A stretch of 64,000 nt of DNA from Pseudomonas putida (GTDB lineage: Bacteria > Pseudomonadota > Gammaproteobacteria > Pseudomonadales > Pseudomonadaceae): contig NZ_CP016634.1 in the NCBI RefSeq assembly GCF_002741075.1, positions 4,702,501 through 4,766,500 on the forward strand, written 5' to 3'. Made by a program: the position numbers and the translations under genes. The notes beneath the pieces are model-generated. The model saw only the letters and a program-made list of their open reading frames with translations, ran no database searches and was not told the DNA's origin. Each line of letters begins with the position of its first letter. The stretch's first letter is position 1. This document shows, piece after piece, positions 21,153 through 31,531 of the stretch.

Positions 21153-21209
21153 CGATTGCGGGGCAGTTCACCCCCACGTCAGGCGTGGGAGCGATACTGC
21201 CCCGCAATC
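21153..21209 (-). terminator. Perfect 15-bp inverted repeat, likely terminator of fbp-DUF924
   Basis: CGATTGCGGGGCAGT (21153-21167) pairs perfectly with 21195-21209, with an inner CCCACG/CGTGGG stem. It lies directly after the DUF924 stop on the minus strand. Only three U follow, so termination strength is uncertain. The remainder of 21000-21220 should contain the lipoprotein promoter. Confidence 0.65.
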
Positions 21210-21220
21210 GATTCAAACGC

Positions 21221-21817
21221 TCAGAAGCGCGAGCCCGGCTCCAGCAGAAAGTCCATCTCCTCGCTGGTGCTCGGCCGTCCCAGCACCAGGTTGCGGTGCG
21301 GGAAGCGACCGAAGCGGGCGATCACCCGCCGGTGCTGCTCGGCGTAATCGAGGAAACCCTCGAACAACCGGGCATTGGCCTCGGGCTGCTCGTCGAGCAG
21401 CATCTGGTAGCGCTCGACACACAGGTTTTGCCAGTCCAGCACCTCGGCATGCTCCAGCACTAGCAGCACGAACACGCGCTGGATCGGCAGCAGCTGGTAG
21501 TCCCAGCCCTTCTGCAGACCCTGCATGGCGACCACTTGGGCACGACGGTCGCCATCGAAGGCGCGCGGCGTGTCACGGTGGATCATGCGCGGCAGCTGAT
21601 CGAGCAGCAGAAGCAGCCCCAACCAGCCCTGGGGGCTCTGCTGCCACTCGTCCAGACCACCGGCCAGGGCATGCTCGACCAGTTCGCCGAAGTACTCACG
21701 GGCTTCGTCGTCATGGTGCTTGCCGAACCACAGCGAGCTCTTCTCGTCAGCCACGGCCTGGGGGCTGCTGCCCCATCCGAACCACCATTCCAGTAACGGC
21801 TGCCAAGGTGCGAGCAT
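21221..21817 (-). CDS. DUF924 family protein
   Basis: Conserved 198-aa protein of unknown biochemical function. Family landmarks are PLLEWWFGWG at the N-terminus, LWFGKHHDDEAREYFGELVE, the LLLLDQLPRMIHRDTPRAF motif and FVLLVLEHAEVLDWQNLCVE. The helical repeat pattern is TPR-like. It starts 3 bases after the fbp stop and is surely co-transcribed with it. The link to gluconeogenesis is only contextual. Confidence 0.9.
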   Translation of the reverse strand: MLAPWQPLLEWWFGWGSSPQAVADEKSSLWFGKHHDDEAREYFGELVEHALAGGLDEWQQSPQGWLGLLLLLDQLPRMIHRDTPRAFDGDRRAQVVAMQGLQKGWDYQLLPIQRVFVLLVLEHAEVLDWQNLCVERYQMLLDEQPEANARLFEGFLDYAEQHRRVIARFGRFPHRNLVLGRPSTSEEMDFLLEPGSRF

Positions 21818-21820
21818 GAC

Positions 21821-22831
21821 TTACTCCTTGTGGTAGGCGGTGACGCGCTCGACCTCTTCCTTCGAGCCGAGAATCACCGACACGCGCTGGTGCAGGCTCT
21901 CTGGCTGGATGTCGAGGATACGATCGTAACCGTTGGTGGACGCGCCGCCAGCCTGCTCGATGATGAACGACATCGGGTTGGCTTCGTACATCAGGCGCAG
22001 CTTGCCCGGCTTGCTCGGCTCGCGGGCATCGCGTGGGTACATGAACAGGCCGCCACGGGTGAGGATACGGTGCACGTCGGCCACCATCGAGGCGATCCAG
22101 CGCATGTTGTAGTTCTTCTTCAGCGGACCGGTCTCACCCGCCAGCAGCTCGCCCACGTAGCGCTGAACCGGGGCTTCCCAGTGACGCTGGTTGGACATGT
22201 TGATGGCGAACTCGGCGGTGCTCTCCGGTACGCGGATGTTCTCGTGGGTCAGGACGAAGCTGCCCAGTTCACGATCCAGGGTGAAGCCCTTGACGCCATT
22301 GCCCAGAGTCAGGATCAGCATGGTCTGCGGGCCGTAGATGGCGTAACCGGCGGCGACCTGCTGGGTGCCTGGCTGCAGGAAGGCTTTTTCGTTGAGGGTT
22401 TCGTTCTGGCTCAGGTATTCGTTAGGGCAACGCAGTACCGAGAAGATGGTGCCGACCGAAACGTTGACGTCGATGTTCGACGAACCATCGAGCGGGTCGA
22501 AGACCAGCAGGTAGGCGCCTTTGGGGTATTTGCCCGGGATCTGGTAGGCGTTGTCCATTTCTTCGGAAGCCATGCCGGCCAGGTGGCCACCCCATTCGTT
22601 GGCTTCGAGCAGGATGTCGTTGGAGATGACGTCCAGCTTCTTCTGCACTTCGCCCTGCACGTTTTCGGTGCCCATGCTGCCCAGGACACCGCCCAGGGCG
22701 CCCTTGGAAACGTGGTGGCTGATTTCCTTGCACGCACGCGCCACCACTTCGATCAGGAAGCGCAGATCGGCAGGGGTATTGTTGCTGCGGGTCTGCTCAA
22801 TCAGATAGCGACTCAGGGTAACGCGGGACAT
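21821..22831 (-). CDS. fbp: Fructose-1,6-bisphosphatase, class 1
   Basis: Gluconeogenic enzyme: fructose-1,6-bisphosphate to fructose-6-phosphate; essential where phosphofructokinase is lacking, as in pseudomonads. 336 aa. The metal-binding motif [20 protein letters not shown] is intact, and the substrate-binding [20 protein letters not shown] segment is present. Ribosome-binding site GGAG 6 bases before the ATG. First gene of an operon with the DUF924 gene. Confidence 0.98.
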   Translation of the reverse strand: MSRVTLSRYLIEQTRSNNTPADLRFLIEVVARACKEISHHVSKGALGGVLGSMGTENVQGEVQKKLDVISNDILLEANEWGGHLAGMASEEMDNAYQIPGKYPKGAYLLVFDPLDGSSNIDVNVSVGTIFSVLRCPNEYLSQNETLNEKAFLQPGTQQVAAGYAIYGPQTMLILTLGNGVKGFTLDRELGSFVLTHENIRVPESTAEFAINMSNQRHWEAPVQRYVGELLAGETGPLKKNYNMRWIASMVADVHRILTRGGLFMYPRDAREPSKPGKLRLMYEANPMSFIIEQAGGASTNGYDRILDIQPESLHQRVSVILGSKEEVERVTAYHKE

Positions 22832-23016
22832 GTATGGCTCCGAAATGGAAAGGGGGAGAAAAACCCCCGCAGTTTACAGGGAGAGTAACGGGCTAGCGAG
22901 TGATGAGACTCGCCACGGCTCTCAGACGGCACAATAGGTGGGTAGTTCAGCCCTCGCCAGGCCGGTGGTCGGGGTCAAGGCCGTTTCGCAGGCAAACCCA
23001 CGCCAATGGCGTCACC

Positions 23017-25467
23017 TCAGTCCAACGCCTTCCAGATCTCGCTGGCATATTCGCGAATGGTCCGGTCCGAAGAGAACCAACCCATGCGCGCCGTGTTGAG
23101 CACCGCCATGCGCCACCAGTCCTGTGGCGCATGCCACAGCGCCTCGACCCGCCGCTGGGCGTCCCAGTATGCATCGAAATCCGCGCACACCAGGAAACGG
23201 TCATAGGCCACCAGCGAATCCACGAGCCCGGTGTAGCGCGCCGGATCATCCGGCGAGAACACCCCGCTGCGGATCGCCTGCAACACATCGGCCAGTCGGC
23301 TGGACGCGGCGACCGCCGCCCCGGCGCCAAAATCACCCGAACGCCGCCGCTCCTCCACCTGTTGGGCGGTCAGGCCGAAGATGAACATGTTCTCACCGCC
23401 CACCTGCTCGCACATTTCCACATTGGCGCCGTCGAGGGTGCCGATGGTCAGCGCGCCGTTGAGGGCGAACTTCATGTTGCTGGTCCCGGAGGCTTCATAG
23501 CCGGCCGTGGAAATCTGCTCGGAAAGATCGGCCGCTGGAATGATGCTCTCGGCCAGGCTCACGTTGTAGTTGGGCAGGAACACCACCTTGAGCAGGCCAC
23601 GCACGGTCGGGTCGTTGTTGACCACCCGGGCGATGTCGTTGGCCAGCTTGATGATCAGCTTGGCCTGGTGATAGCTGGCCGCGGCCTTGCCCGCGAAGAT
23701 CTTCACCCGTGGTACCCAGTCGGTGCCTGGCTCGGCACGCATGGCCTGGTACAGGGCCACGGTGTGCAACAGGTTCAGCAATTGGCGCTTGTACTCATGG
23801 ATACGCTTGACCTGCACGTCGAACAGCGCCTGCGGATCGACCGTGACCCCGACCCGGTCCTGAATGATGCTGGCCAGCGCCCGTTTGCTGTGCAGGCGCT
23901 GGGCGGCGAATTGCTTGCGGAACGTCGCCTTCTCGGCAAACGGCACCAACGCCTTGAGCCTGCCTTCCGGGTCGTCCAGTACCTCTGGGCCCAAGGCCTC
24001 GACGAGCATTGCGGTGAGCTGCGGGTTGGCCTGGTACAACCAGCGGCGGAAGGTGATGCCATTGGTCTTGTTGTTGATCCGCTGCGGATACAGCTTGTGC
24101 AGCTCGGCGAACACCGTGCTTCGCATCAGCCGGCTGTGCAGGGCCGATACGCCGTTGACGCTGTGCGAGCCGAGGAAGGCCAGGTTACCCATGCGTACCC
24201 GACGGCCATTGTTCTCCTCGATCAGCGACACCGCCCGCAGCACGTCGAAATCATGCAGGCCTTTGGCCCGCAGGGCATCGATGTGGTAGGCATTGATCAG
24301 GTAGATGATCTGCATGTGCCGCGGCAGCATGCGTTCCATCAGCGCAACCGGCCAGGTTTCCAGGGCCTCGGGCAGCAGCGTGTGGTTGGTGTAGGCCAGG
24401 GTGTTGACGGTCAGCTCCCAGGCGGTATCCCAGGGGATCTCGTGCTGGTCTACCAGCAGGCGCATCAGCTCGGCCACGGCAATCGACGGGTGGGTGTCGT
24501 TGAGCTGGATAGCCGCCGCGTCCGGCAGGTTGAGCAGGTTGTCGTGCATGTTCAGGTGGCGGCGCAGCAGGTCCTGCAGCGAAGCCGACACGAAGAAGTA
24601 TTCCTGGCGCAGCCGCAGCTCTTGGCCCGCCTCGGTGCTGTCGGCCGGGTAAAGCACCCGCGAGATACTCTCGGCCCGTGCCACTTCGGCCACCGCTCCC
24701 AAATGATCCCCCGCATTGAAGCGCTCCAGGTGCAGCTCTTCCAGTGCCCGTGCCCGCCACAGCCGCAAGGTGTTGACACTGGCCCCGCGCCAGCCGACCA
24801 CTGGCGTGTCGTAGGCCACCGCCCGGACTGTCTCGCCTGGCCACCAGACTTGGCGCGGTTGGCCATGAGTGTCCTGCACCGTCTCGACGCTACCGCCGAA
24901 GCTGATCGGGTAGATCACCTCGGCCCGCTCGAACTCCCAGGGGTTGCCGAAATCCAGCCAGTTTTCAGTCTGCTCCTGCTGCCAGCCATCGACCATGGCC
25001 TGGCGGAACAGGCCGTGTTCATAGCGGATGCCGTAGCCATGGGCGGCAATACCCAAGGTCGACATGCTCTCCATGAAGCACGCTGCCAGCCGCCCCAGGC
25101 CACCATTGCCCAGCGCGGCATCCGGTTCGAGCAGGCGGATGCGCTCAAGATCCACGTCCAGGCCTTCGAGCGCCTCACGGGCGATGTCCAGCAGGCCGAG
25201 ATTGCTCAGGCTGTCATAGAGCAGACGGCCGATGAGAAACTCCAGCGAGAGGTAATAGACCCGCTTCTGGCTGCGTCGATACGCCTGGCGTGTGTGATCC
25301 ATCCAGTGATCGACCATGTGATCGCGGGCAGCCAGGGCAATGGCTTCGAACCAATCGTGATCGAAGGCATGCTCCGGGTCCTTGCCGACAGCGTAAGTCA
25401 GCTTGGCCAGTACAGCGGCGCGGAACTCAGCCACCTCTGCATCACGCGCTTTGGGTTCCTGGGACAT
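23017..25467 (-). CDS. glgP: Glycogen/starch/alpha-glucan phosphorylase
   Basis: Releases glucose-1-phosphate from alpha-1,4-glucan; GT35, PLP-dependent. 816 aa, normal. The PLP region EASGTSNMKFALNGALTIGT carries the Schiff-base lysine (NMK). Substrate landmarks include GNGGLGRLAACFMES, LNDTHPSIAVAELMRLL and VQVKRIHEYKRQLLN-type segments. Start ATG at 25467 (MSQEPKARD…) with GAGGA 6 bases upstream; an in-frame upstream ATG would run into the neighbouring promoter. No other glg genes lie in the window, so it stands alone next to the fbp operon. Confidence 0.96.
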   Translation of the reverse strand: MSQEPKARDAEVAEFRAAVLAKLTYAVGKDPEHAFDHDWFEAIALAARDHMVDHWMDHTRQAYRRSQKRVYYLSLEFLIGRLLYDSLSNLGLLDIAREALEGLDVDLERIRLLEPDAALGNGGLGRLAACFMESMSTLGIAAHGYGIRYEHGLFRQAMVDGWQQEQTENWLDFGNPWEFERAEVIYPISFGGSVETVQDTHGQPRQVWWPGETVRAVAYDTPVVGWRGASVNTLRLWRARALEELHLERFNAGDHLGAVAEVARAESISRVLYPADSTEAGQELRLRQEYFFVSASLQDLLRRHLNMHDNLLNLPDAAAIQLNDTHPSIAVAELMRLLVDQHEIPWDTAWELTVNTLAYTNHTLLPEALETWPVALMERMLPRHMQIIYLINAYHIDALRAKGLHDFDVLRAVSLIEENNGRRVRMGNLAFLGSHSVNGVSALHSRLMRSTVFAELHKLYPQRINNKTNGITFRRWLYQANPQLTAMLVEALGPEVLDDPEGRLKALVPFAEKATFRKQFAAQRLHSKRALASIIQDRVGVTVDPQALFDVQVKRIHEYKRQLLNLLHTVALYQAMRAEPGTDWVPRVKIFAGKAAASYHQAKLIIKLANDIARVVNNDPTVRGLLKVVFLPNYNVSLAESIIPAADLSEQISTAGYEASGTSNMKFALNGALTIGTLDGANVEMCEQVGGENMFIFGLTAQQVEERRRSGDFGAGAAVAASSRLADVLQAIRSGVFSPDDPARYTGLVDSLVAYDRFLVCADFDAYWDAQRRVEALWHAPQDWWRMAVLNTARMGWFSSDRTIREYASEIWKALD

Positions 25468-25646
25468 GCGGCATCCTCGGGCAAGTTGACGAAAGCACAG
25501 GTTGTTCAGCCTAGACGCTTCGACACAGAGCGTCAGCGAGGGTTCGCGGATTTCATGCCCGCTCGGCGATTCCGGCAAAAGGTTGTTCATAAATTGAACA
25601 ACTCCGGTATCATCGCGCGCCCCAAACCGTGATACGCCCCCTAACG

Positions 25647-26051
25647 ATGAAACCGACCCTGATCGCCGCCGCCGAAGTCGACCGCCTGGAAACCTGGCAA
25701 CGCTATGCCAGCCACATGTGCGGGGGCTGTCACTCGACCTGCTGCACCTTGCCGGTGGAGGTCAAGATCAAGGACCTGATCCGCATCGGCGTGGTGGACG
25801 AGTTCGAAAAGGACGAACCGCCGAAGAACATCGCCAAGCGCCTGCAAAAGGACGGCATCATCGAACGCTTCAACCAGAAGTCGGGGATCTTCACCCTGAC
25901 CCGAATGAGCAACGATGACTGCCTGTACCTGGATCGCAAGAGCCGGCTGTGCACCATCTATGACAAGCGCCCGGACACCTGCCGTAACCACCCGAAGATC
26001 GGGCCACGCCCGGGGTATTGCGCCTACAAGCCAAAGACGACAGTTCGCTGA
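25647..26051 (+). CDS. YkgJ-type CxxCxxxCC zinc/iron-chelating domain protein
   Basis: Small cytoplasmic protein, 134 aa, of the YkgJ family, with clustered cysteines likely to bind a metal or Fe-S centre. The motif CGGCHSTCC occurs near residues 25-33, then CLYLDRKSRLCTIYDKRPDT and CRNHPKIGPRPGYC at the C-terminus. The start is probably the ATG at 25647; a GTG 18 bases earlier is possible and neither has a clear ribosome-binding site. Divergent from glgP across a 180-base gap. Function is unknown. Confidence 0.88.
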   Translation: MKPTLIAAAEVDRLETWQRYASHMCGGCHSTCCTLPVEVKIKDLIRIGVVDEFEKDEPPKNIAKRLQKDGIIERFNQKSGIFTLTRMSNDDCLYLDRKSRLCTIYDKRPDTCRNHPKIGPRPGYCAYKPKTTVR

Positions 26052-26066
26052 TACGAACGCAGCGGC

Positions 26067-27476
26067 TTAGCTTGGGAAACTCTTGCACGCACCGCCCTTA
26101 TCCTTGGGCGGGCCTGCGGGGAAGGTTTCCGGCATGACGCTGACAGGGCTGGTTGCCGTGAACCCATCGGCAAACACGGCCTCAATGAACCGTGCTTGCC
26201 AACCTGCCTGCGGGGGCGTCCAGTCAAGTGCGAACGCCTGGCTGGCGGGCAGGGTTTCCGGTTCGTAGCGAATACCACAGGCGTAGCGAAAATCACGGTC
26301 ATCCTGGTTAGCCGCCGTCCATAGCTTCACAGCGACGGGCATTTCCGATAAGCGTACCTCCACACGCCCCCGCTGACCCGCCGAGGAAATCTTCACGGTC
26401 GGCAGTGGCTGGTCGTTTTGTACACGCGCGATCAAAGGGACCAAGGTACTGACCACATGGGCGCGCACGCCCCCATGGTTCGAGTTTGGCAGAACCCGGA
26501 CACTCGCCTGCCCAGGCATACGCTGCAGATAGTCCGTCACTGGGTCCGGCGCGAAGAAATCATCTCCGCTCGCCGATATCAGGTACTTGGGTATCGCCAG
26601 GCGCTGCCCAGGCTCATCCAGGTACTGCATCGGGTCCATCATCGCCATCAACCTGTCGAATCCAGCGCTGCCCAGTTGCTGCAACACCCCGGCCTCCTGG
26701 TACGACACAAGTGCCAATGGCCAGCTACCCCCATAGCGTTTACGCAGGCCGACAAGCATTTCAGACGTGTCGGCGACATCGATCACCGCAGGCACGATGG
26801 CGATGATGCGATCATCGGCCATCGCCGTGAGCCATGCGCTCCATCCTCGCTTCGACGCACCGGAAATGACGAATCGTTCGATCCCCATCTCCTGCTGGAG
26901 CACATCCATCGCCCGACTGGCCACGGCCGCCATCGGCACATGCAACGGCAATTCCGGGGCGGCTTCTTCGCCCCTGAGCCAGGTCGCCCAGGTGTGGGCG
27001 ACGGCATAGTCCTCTCTCAAGGGCTTCTCGACATCGCTGAAGGTGATTTCCTGATTGGGCGCGTCGGTGATCATGGCAACGACAGTGCGCGTCTGCAGGG
27101 CAATAGCGCGCAGAGCCTCTGGAGAATAATCCGGCGATTGGGGTGTTCCGTACCGCACGCCATTGTTCACGACCAACAAGGCATTGTTCGGCAAGGCGCC
27201 ATCGGGAATGTACAACTCCACGTCATGCTCCCATTGCCGTGGCGCCACGACGGGGGCGGGCGCCCAGTCCTGGGAGGTCATTCGATAACGCTGGAACACA
27301 TAGCCCGGCTGGGATTCACGTACCTGAAGGGTGTAGTCCAAAGGTTGCTGTCGCACATTCTGCAGATGACAGCCAACGACCTCCTGTGGACGCACCGATG
27401 CGCAGTCCTGCGAGACAGTGGCCTCGGTACACGCCACCAAGCTCGGTGCGACCAACAACGCTAAGCGAAACTTCAT
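26067..27476 (-). CDS. PhoPQ-activated pathogenicity-related (PqaA-type) secreted hydrolase
   Basis: Exported protein of the PqaA/AprA family, an alpha/beta-hydrolase fold of unsettled substrate. An N-terminal signal (MKFRLALLVAPSLVACTEAT, with possible lipobox LVAC) leads 469 aa. The nucleophile elbow is FVISGASKRGWSAW; ALVVNNG-like strands, SASGDDFFAPD (acid) and PNSNHGG (His) complete a catalytic triad pattern. Start ATG at 27476 with AAGGAG 9 bases upstream. It is convergent with the CxxCxxxCC gene, with only 15 bases between stops. No PhoP-PhoQ genes are nearby. Confidence 0.87.
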   Translation of the reverse strand: MKFRLALLVAPSLVACTEATVSQDCASVRPQEVVGCHLQNVRQQPLDYTLQVRESQPGYVFQRYRMTSQDWAPAPVVAPRQWEHDVELYIPDGALPNNALLVVNNGVRYGTPQSPDYSPEALRAIALQTRTVVAMITDAPNQEITFSDVEKPLREDYAVAHTWATWLRGEEAAPELPLHVPMAAVASRAMDVLQQEMGIERFVISGASKRGWSAWLTAMADDRIIAIVPAVIDVADTSEMLVGLRKRYGGSWPLALVSYQEAGVLQQLGSAGFDRLMAMMDPMQYLDEPGQRLAIPKYLISASGDDFFAPDPVTDYLQRMPGQASVRVLPNSNHGGVRAHVVSTLVPLIARVQNDQPLPTVKISSAGQRGRVEVRLSEMPVAVKLWTAANQDDRDFRYACGIRYEPETLPASQAFALDWTPPQAGWQARFIEAVFADGFTATSPVSVMPETFPAGPPKDKGGACKSFPS

Positions 27477-27610
27477 GCCTACAGCTCCTTCGGGTTCACG
27501 CTCCAAACCTAGAAGCCAGCTCCCAAGGCCACAAGGCATGCGGGCTACAAAGCGGCAATACCTACGTTAGATTCCGCCCGTCCCTACAAACCCTCACCAA
27601 ACACCTCCAC

Positions 27611-27646
27611 AAACAAAAACGCCCCCGGCCTTTCGACCGGGGGCGT
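27611..27646 (-). terminator. Rho-independent terminator of typA
   Basis: On the minus strand a 9-bp GC stem (CGCCCCCGG with CCGGGGGCG, 27620-27645) is followed by TTTTTGTTT (27611-27619). It lies 25 bases after the typA stop. 27477-27610 holds the promoter region of the PqaA-type gene with no other feature seen. Confidence 0.95.
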
Positions 27647-27670
27647 TTTCGTTCAGCTCAGGCTAGCGCA

Positions 27671-29491
27671 TCAAGCCTTGGCTTTCTTGGCAGCGCGGGT
27701 ACGCTCGCCTTCGTCGAGGATCTTCTTGCGCAGACGGATCGACTTCGGGGTCACTTCGCACAGCTCGTCGTCCTGGATGAATTCCAGGGCCTGCTCGAGA
27801 GTGTGGCGAACCGGCGGAACCAGAGCGATGACTTCGTCTTTGCCCGAAGCACGCATGTTGTCGAGCTTCTTGCCTTTGGTCGGGTTCACGCCCAGGTCGT
27901 TATCACGGCTGTTCAGGCCGATGATCTGACCGTTGTAGATGTCCTGGCCATGCTCGATGAACAGCTTGCCGCGAGCCTGCAGGGTTTCCAGCGAGTAGGT
28001 CAGGGCCTTGCCGGTCTCGATCGAAACCAGAACACCGTTCAGACGGCCGGACATGGTGCCTGGCTTCATGGTGTCGTAACGATCGAAGATCGAGGTCAGG
28101 ATGCCCGCACCGTTGGTCAGGGTCAGGAACTGGTTACGGAAACCGATCAGGCCACGGGCCGGAACGTTGTACTCCAGACGCACACGGCCCTTGCCATCCG
28201 GCGCCATGTTGGTCAGGTCGCCCTTACGCAGGCCCATCTCTTCCATGACCTTGCCCTGGGATTCCTCTGGGATGTCGATGGTGACGTTCTCGAACGGCTC
28301 CTGCTTGACGCCGTTGACTTCGCGGATGATCACTTCAGGACGGCCTACGGCCATTTCAAAGCCTTCACGACGCATGGTTTCGATCAGAACCGACAGGTGC
28401 AGCTCACCACGACCGGAAACCTTGAACTTGTCGGCCGAGTCGCCTTCTTCAACGCGCAGGGCAACGTTGTACAGCAGCTCTTTGTCCAGACGCTCTTTGA
28501 TGTTACGGCTGGTGACGAACTTGCCTTCCTTGCCGCAGAACGGCGAGTCGTTGACCTGGAAGGTCATCGAAACGGTCGGCTCGTCGACGGTCAGCGGCTT
28601 CATCGCTTCGACGTTGTTCATGTCGCACAGGGTGTCGGAGATGAACAGCTCGTCGAAACCGCTGATGCAGACGATATCGCCAGCGGTGGCTTCTTCGACG
28701 TCAACGCGGTGCAGGCCGTGGTGACCCATCAGCTTGAGGATACGACCGTTGCGCTTCTTGCCTTCGGTGTCGATGGCGACGACCGGGGTGTTCGGCTTGA
28801 CGCGGCCACGGGCGATACGACCAACACCGATGACGCCCAGGAAGCTGTTGTAGTCCAGCGCGGAGATCTGCATCTGGAACGGGCCGTCGACGTCGACGGT
28901 CGGTGCCGGTACGTGATCGACGATGGCCTGGTACAGCGGGGTCATGTCTTCGGCCATGTCGGTGTGGTCCAGACCGGCGATGCCGTTCAGGGCCGAGGCG
29001 TAGACCACCTGGAAGTCCAGCTGGTCGTCGGTGGCGCCTAGGTTGTCGAACAGGTCGAAGATCTGGTCCAGAACCCAGTCAGGACGCGCGCCCGGACGGT
29101 CGACCTTGTTGATCACGACGATCGGCTTCAGACCGGCTTCGAAAGCCTTCTTGGTCACGAAGCGGGTTTGCGGCATCGGGCCGTCCTGGGCGTCGACCAG
29201 CAGCAGCACGGAGTCGACCATCGACATCACGCGCTCAACCTCGCCACCGAAGTCGGCGTGGCCGGGGGTATCGACGATGTTGATGCGGTAGTCGTTCCAG
29301 CGGATAGCGGTGTTTTTCGCCAGGATGGTAATGCCGCGCTCTTTTTCCTGGTCGTTGGAGTCCATCACGCGCTCGTCGTTGAGCTCGTTACGCTCCAGGG
29401 TGCCGGACTGGCGCAGGAGTTTGTCGACCAGAGTGGTTTTACCATGGTCAACGTGGGCGATGATGGCGATGTTACGCAGATTTTCGATCAC
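27671..29491 (-). CDS. typA: Translational GTPase TypA/BipA
   Basis: Ribosome-associated GTPase of the EF-G/LepA group, used in 50S assembly and stress adaptation. The G1 loop is [16 protein letters not shown]3 [12 protein letters not shown] and G4 NKVDRPGA. The C-terminal BipA domain contains [20 protein letters not shown]. Start GTG at 29491 ([20 protein letters not shown], 606 aa) matches the family N-terminus; a longer in-frame ATG at 29605 is less likely. A strong terminator follows. Confidence 0.97.
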   Translation of the reverse strand: MIENLRNIAIIAHVDHGKTTLVDKLLRQSGTLERNELNDERVMDSNDQEKERGITILAKNTAIRWNDYRINIVDTPGHADFGGEVERVMSMVDSVLLLVDAQDGPMPQTRFVTKKAFEAGLKPIVVINKVDRPGARPDWVLDQIFDLFDNLGATDDQLDFQVVYASALNGIAGLDHTDMAEDMTPLYQAIVDHVPAPTVDVDGPFQMQISALDYNSFLGVIGVGRIARGRVKPNTPVVAIDTEGKKRNGRILKLMGHHGLHRVDVEEATAGDIVCISGFDELFISDTLCDMNNVEAMKPLTVDEPTVSMTFQVNDSPFCGKEGKFVTSRNIKERLDKELLYNVALRVEEGDSADKFKVSGRGELHLSVLIETMRREGFEMAVGRPEVIIREVNGVKQEPFENVTIDIPEESQGKVMEEMGLRKGDLTNMAPDGKGRVRLEYNVPARGLIGFRNQFLTLTNGAGILTSIFDRYDTMKPGTMSGRLNGVLVSIETGKALTYSLETLQARGKLFIEHGQDIYNGQIIGLNSRDNDLGVNPTKGKKLDNMRASGKDEVIALVPPVRHTLEQALEFIQDDELCEVTPKSIRLRKKILDEGERTRAAKKAKA

Positions 29492-29619
29492 AACTGTATC
29501 TCGATCAGAGGATTCGGTTGCCGCCCAGTGTAGGCGGCGAATATGTAAGGTTTGCGGCTCAGCGGGCCCGAGGGTCGGGAGGGCGATGGCGGATGCTGCC
29601 GCCATACAGCCCTGGCGTC

Positions 29620-31074
29620 TTATGTCGGACGATAAACACGCACATTGGCATGTCCCTCACTGAGCAGGTGGTGTGCGTGCAAACGGCTCATCACACCCTT
29701 GTCGCAATACAGCAGGTACTGGCGGTTGGCATCCAGATGCTTGAACTTGCTGTTGATCGCATAGAACGGCATGGCCTGGACTTCGACGCCATCGATCACC
29801 AGGGGTTCGTCCTCCTGGGCATCGGGGTGACGAATGTCGAGAACGATCTGGCCTGGCAGGGCTTCGGCCACTTCCTCGATTTCGATGTCCTTGCCCAGCT
29901 CGTCGATGACGTGGTCGATCGAGATGAACTTGGCGCGCTCCAGGGCACGCTCGAGCACCGCCATGTCGAACTGCTTCTCTTCGTGCTCCATGCGGTGGCG
30001 CTTGGCATGGGTGGTCGGGTTCACCGAGATCACGCCGCAGTATTCAGGCATGTGCTTGGCGAACTCGGCGGTGCCAATCTGATAGGCGGTGTCGATGATG
30101 TCCTGCTTGTGGCTGGCCAGCAGCGGGCGCAGCACGAGCTTGTCGGTGGCCGAATCGATGATCGAAAGGTTCGGCAGGGTCTGGCTGGACACCTGGGAGA
30201 TCGCCTCGCCGGTGACCAGCGCCTCGATCTCCAGGCGGTCGGCCATGCGCGCAGCGGCGCGCAGCATCATGCGCTTGAGGGTCACGCCCATGTAGCTGTT
30301 GTCGACCTTGTTCAGGATCTCGCCGACCACTTCCTCGAACGGCACGCTGATGAACAGCACGCGCTGACTGCTGCCAAACTTCTTCCACAGGTAGTGGGCG
30401 ACTTCCATCACGCCCAGCTCGTGGGCACGACCGCCGAGGTTGAAGAAGCAGAAGTGGGTCATCAGACCGCGGCGCATCATCTGGTAGGCCGCCACGGTGG
30501 AGTCGAAGCCACCGGACATCAGCACCAGGGTCTGCTCCAGGGCACCCAGCGGGTAACCGCCGATGCCTTGGTGCTGGTTATGGATGACATACAGGCGCTG
30601 GTCGCGGACCTCGATGCGCACCAGGACTTCCGGGGTCTTGAGGTCGATGCCGGTGGCGCCGCACTGCTGACGCAGTTGGCTGCCGACGTAACGGTCGACG
30701 TCCATCGAGGTGAAGTCATGGTGGCCACCGCGCTTGCAACGTACGGCGAAGCGCTTGCCGGCCAACAGGTGACCGAAGTGGTGCTTGCACTTGGCGACGA
30801 TGTCGTCGAAGTCGCCCAGCGGATACTCCTCGACCTGCAGGAAGTGGGTGATACCCGGCGTGCAGGTCAGGCGCTCGATCATCTCGCGCTGGATCTTCTC
30901 GTCCTCGACGCGGGTGACCACCTCGAGATTGTCCCAGACGCCATCGACCGCGAGCTCAGGATCCAGATCCTTGAGCACGACGCGGATGTTCTTGCCGAGC
31001 TGGCGAATGAAACGCTTGCGCACCGGCCGGCTCTTGATGGTGATCTCTGGGAAGACTTTGACGATAAGTTTCAT
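29620..31074 (-). CDS. thiI: tRNA uracil 4-sulfurtransferase ThiI
   Basis: Makes 4-thiouridine at tRNA position 8 and supplies sulfur for thiamine thiazole. Domains in order are a ferredoxin-like/THUMP region (about 1-165), a PP-loop ATPase with [11 protein letters not shown] near residue 185, and a C-terminal rhodanese domain with persulfide Cys in [11 protein letters not shown]. Having the rhodanese domain means the long form (484 aa). Start ATG at 31074. It precedes typA on the same strand with its own gap of 128 bases. Confidence 0.97.
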   Translation of the reverse strand: MKLIVKVFPEITIKSRPVRKRFIRQLGKNIRVVLKDLDPELAVDGVWDNLEVVTRVEDEKIQREMIERLTCTPGITHFLQVEEYPLGDFDDIVAKCKHHFGHLLAGKRFAVRCKRGGHHDFTSMDVDRYVGSQLRQQCGATGIDLKTPEVLVRIEVRDQRLYVIHNQHQGIGGYPLGALEQTLVLMSGGFDSTVAAYQMMRRGLMTHFCFFNLGGRAHELGVMEVAHYLWKKFGSSQRVLFISVPFEEVVGEILNKVDNSYMGVTLKRMMLRAAARMADRLEIEALVTGEAISQVSSQTLPNLSIIDSATDKLVLRPLLASHKQDIIDTAYQIGTAEFAKHMPEYCGVISVNPTTHAKRHRMEHEEKQFDMAVLERALERAKFISIDHVIDELGKDIEIEEVAEALPGQIVLDIRHPDAQEDEPLVIDGVEVQAMPFYAINSKFKHLDANRQYLLYCDKGVMSRLHAHHLLSEGHANVRVYRPT

Positions 31075-31212
31075 TGGTTTAACAGCGCGCACAGGGCCTG
31101 CCGAAAATGAGGGGCGCGAATTATAGCGGAAATTGCTCAAGCTTTGAGCAACTTTTGATCAGAAGCGTTGAGATAAATGCCGAAGGTGCGTTTTGCGCTG
31201 CCTGTACCGGCC

Positions 31213-31288
31213 CTTTCGCGGGTAAACCCACTCCACAAGGGGCACCACCTGCTTTTGATCGCTGTGGGAGGGGTTCAACCCGCGAAAA
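31213..31288. repeat. REP-type inverted repeat upstream of glnA
   Basis: Imperfect arms TTTCGCGGGTAAACCC (from 31214) and GGGGTTCAACCCGCGAAAA (to 31288). Located just upstream of the NtrC site of glnA, in the divergent thiI-glnA gap. Confidence 0.75.
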
Positions 31289-31295
31289 GCGCTAA

Positions 31296-31312
31296 CGCAC
31301 CACTTTGGTGCG
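31296..31312. promoter_or_regulatory. NtrC binding site (enhancer) of glnA
   Basis: CGCACCA-CTT-TGGTGCG is a perfect palindrome around CTT and matches the enteric NtrC consensus GCACCA-N3-TGGTGC. It lies about 105 bases upstream of the sigma-54 promoter, a normal enhancer distance. A weaker half-site TTGCAC occurs at 31369-31374. Confidence 0.9.
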
Positions 31313-31416
31313 CACACCTAAAACCATGCCTCTCAAAAGTGCATTTTTCGCCCTGCCTCAGCCCTTAATTGCACGTAACCGCCCCCTTTTGTCCCGCTCT
31401 CGCCATTTTCGGGCAC

Positions 31417-31432
31417 TGGCATGCAATTTGCT
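31417..31432 (+). promoter_or_regulatory. Sigma-54 promoter of glnA
   Basis: TGGCATG-CAAT-TTGCT matches the -24/-12 consensus TGGCACG-N4-TTGCW with one difference and exact GG-N10-GC spacing. It is 100 bases upstream of the glnA start, downstream of a strong NtrC palindrome. No other gene is visible in 31075-31531. Confidence 0.93.
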
Positions 31433-31531
31433 CTCTTGTGAGGCAGGCAAGCTTGGCCGACTATCCGCGCCCAGCGACACCCTTTTTCCAGGGCAGCGGC
31501 CCACCGCGCCCTAGACCATCCGGAGGACACT

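Noticed and set aside
22900..25632. 910-codon open frame opposite glgP
   Set aside because: Antisense shadow; no signal, domain or ribosome-binding site, and glgP is intact on the other strand.
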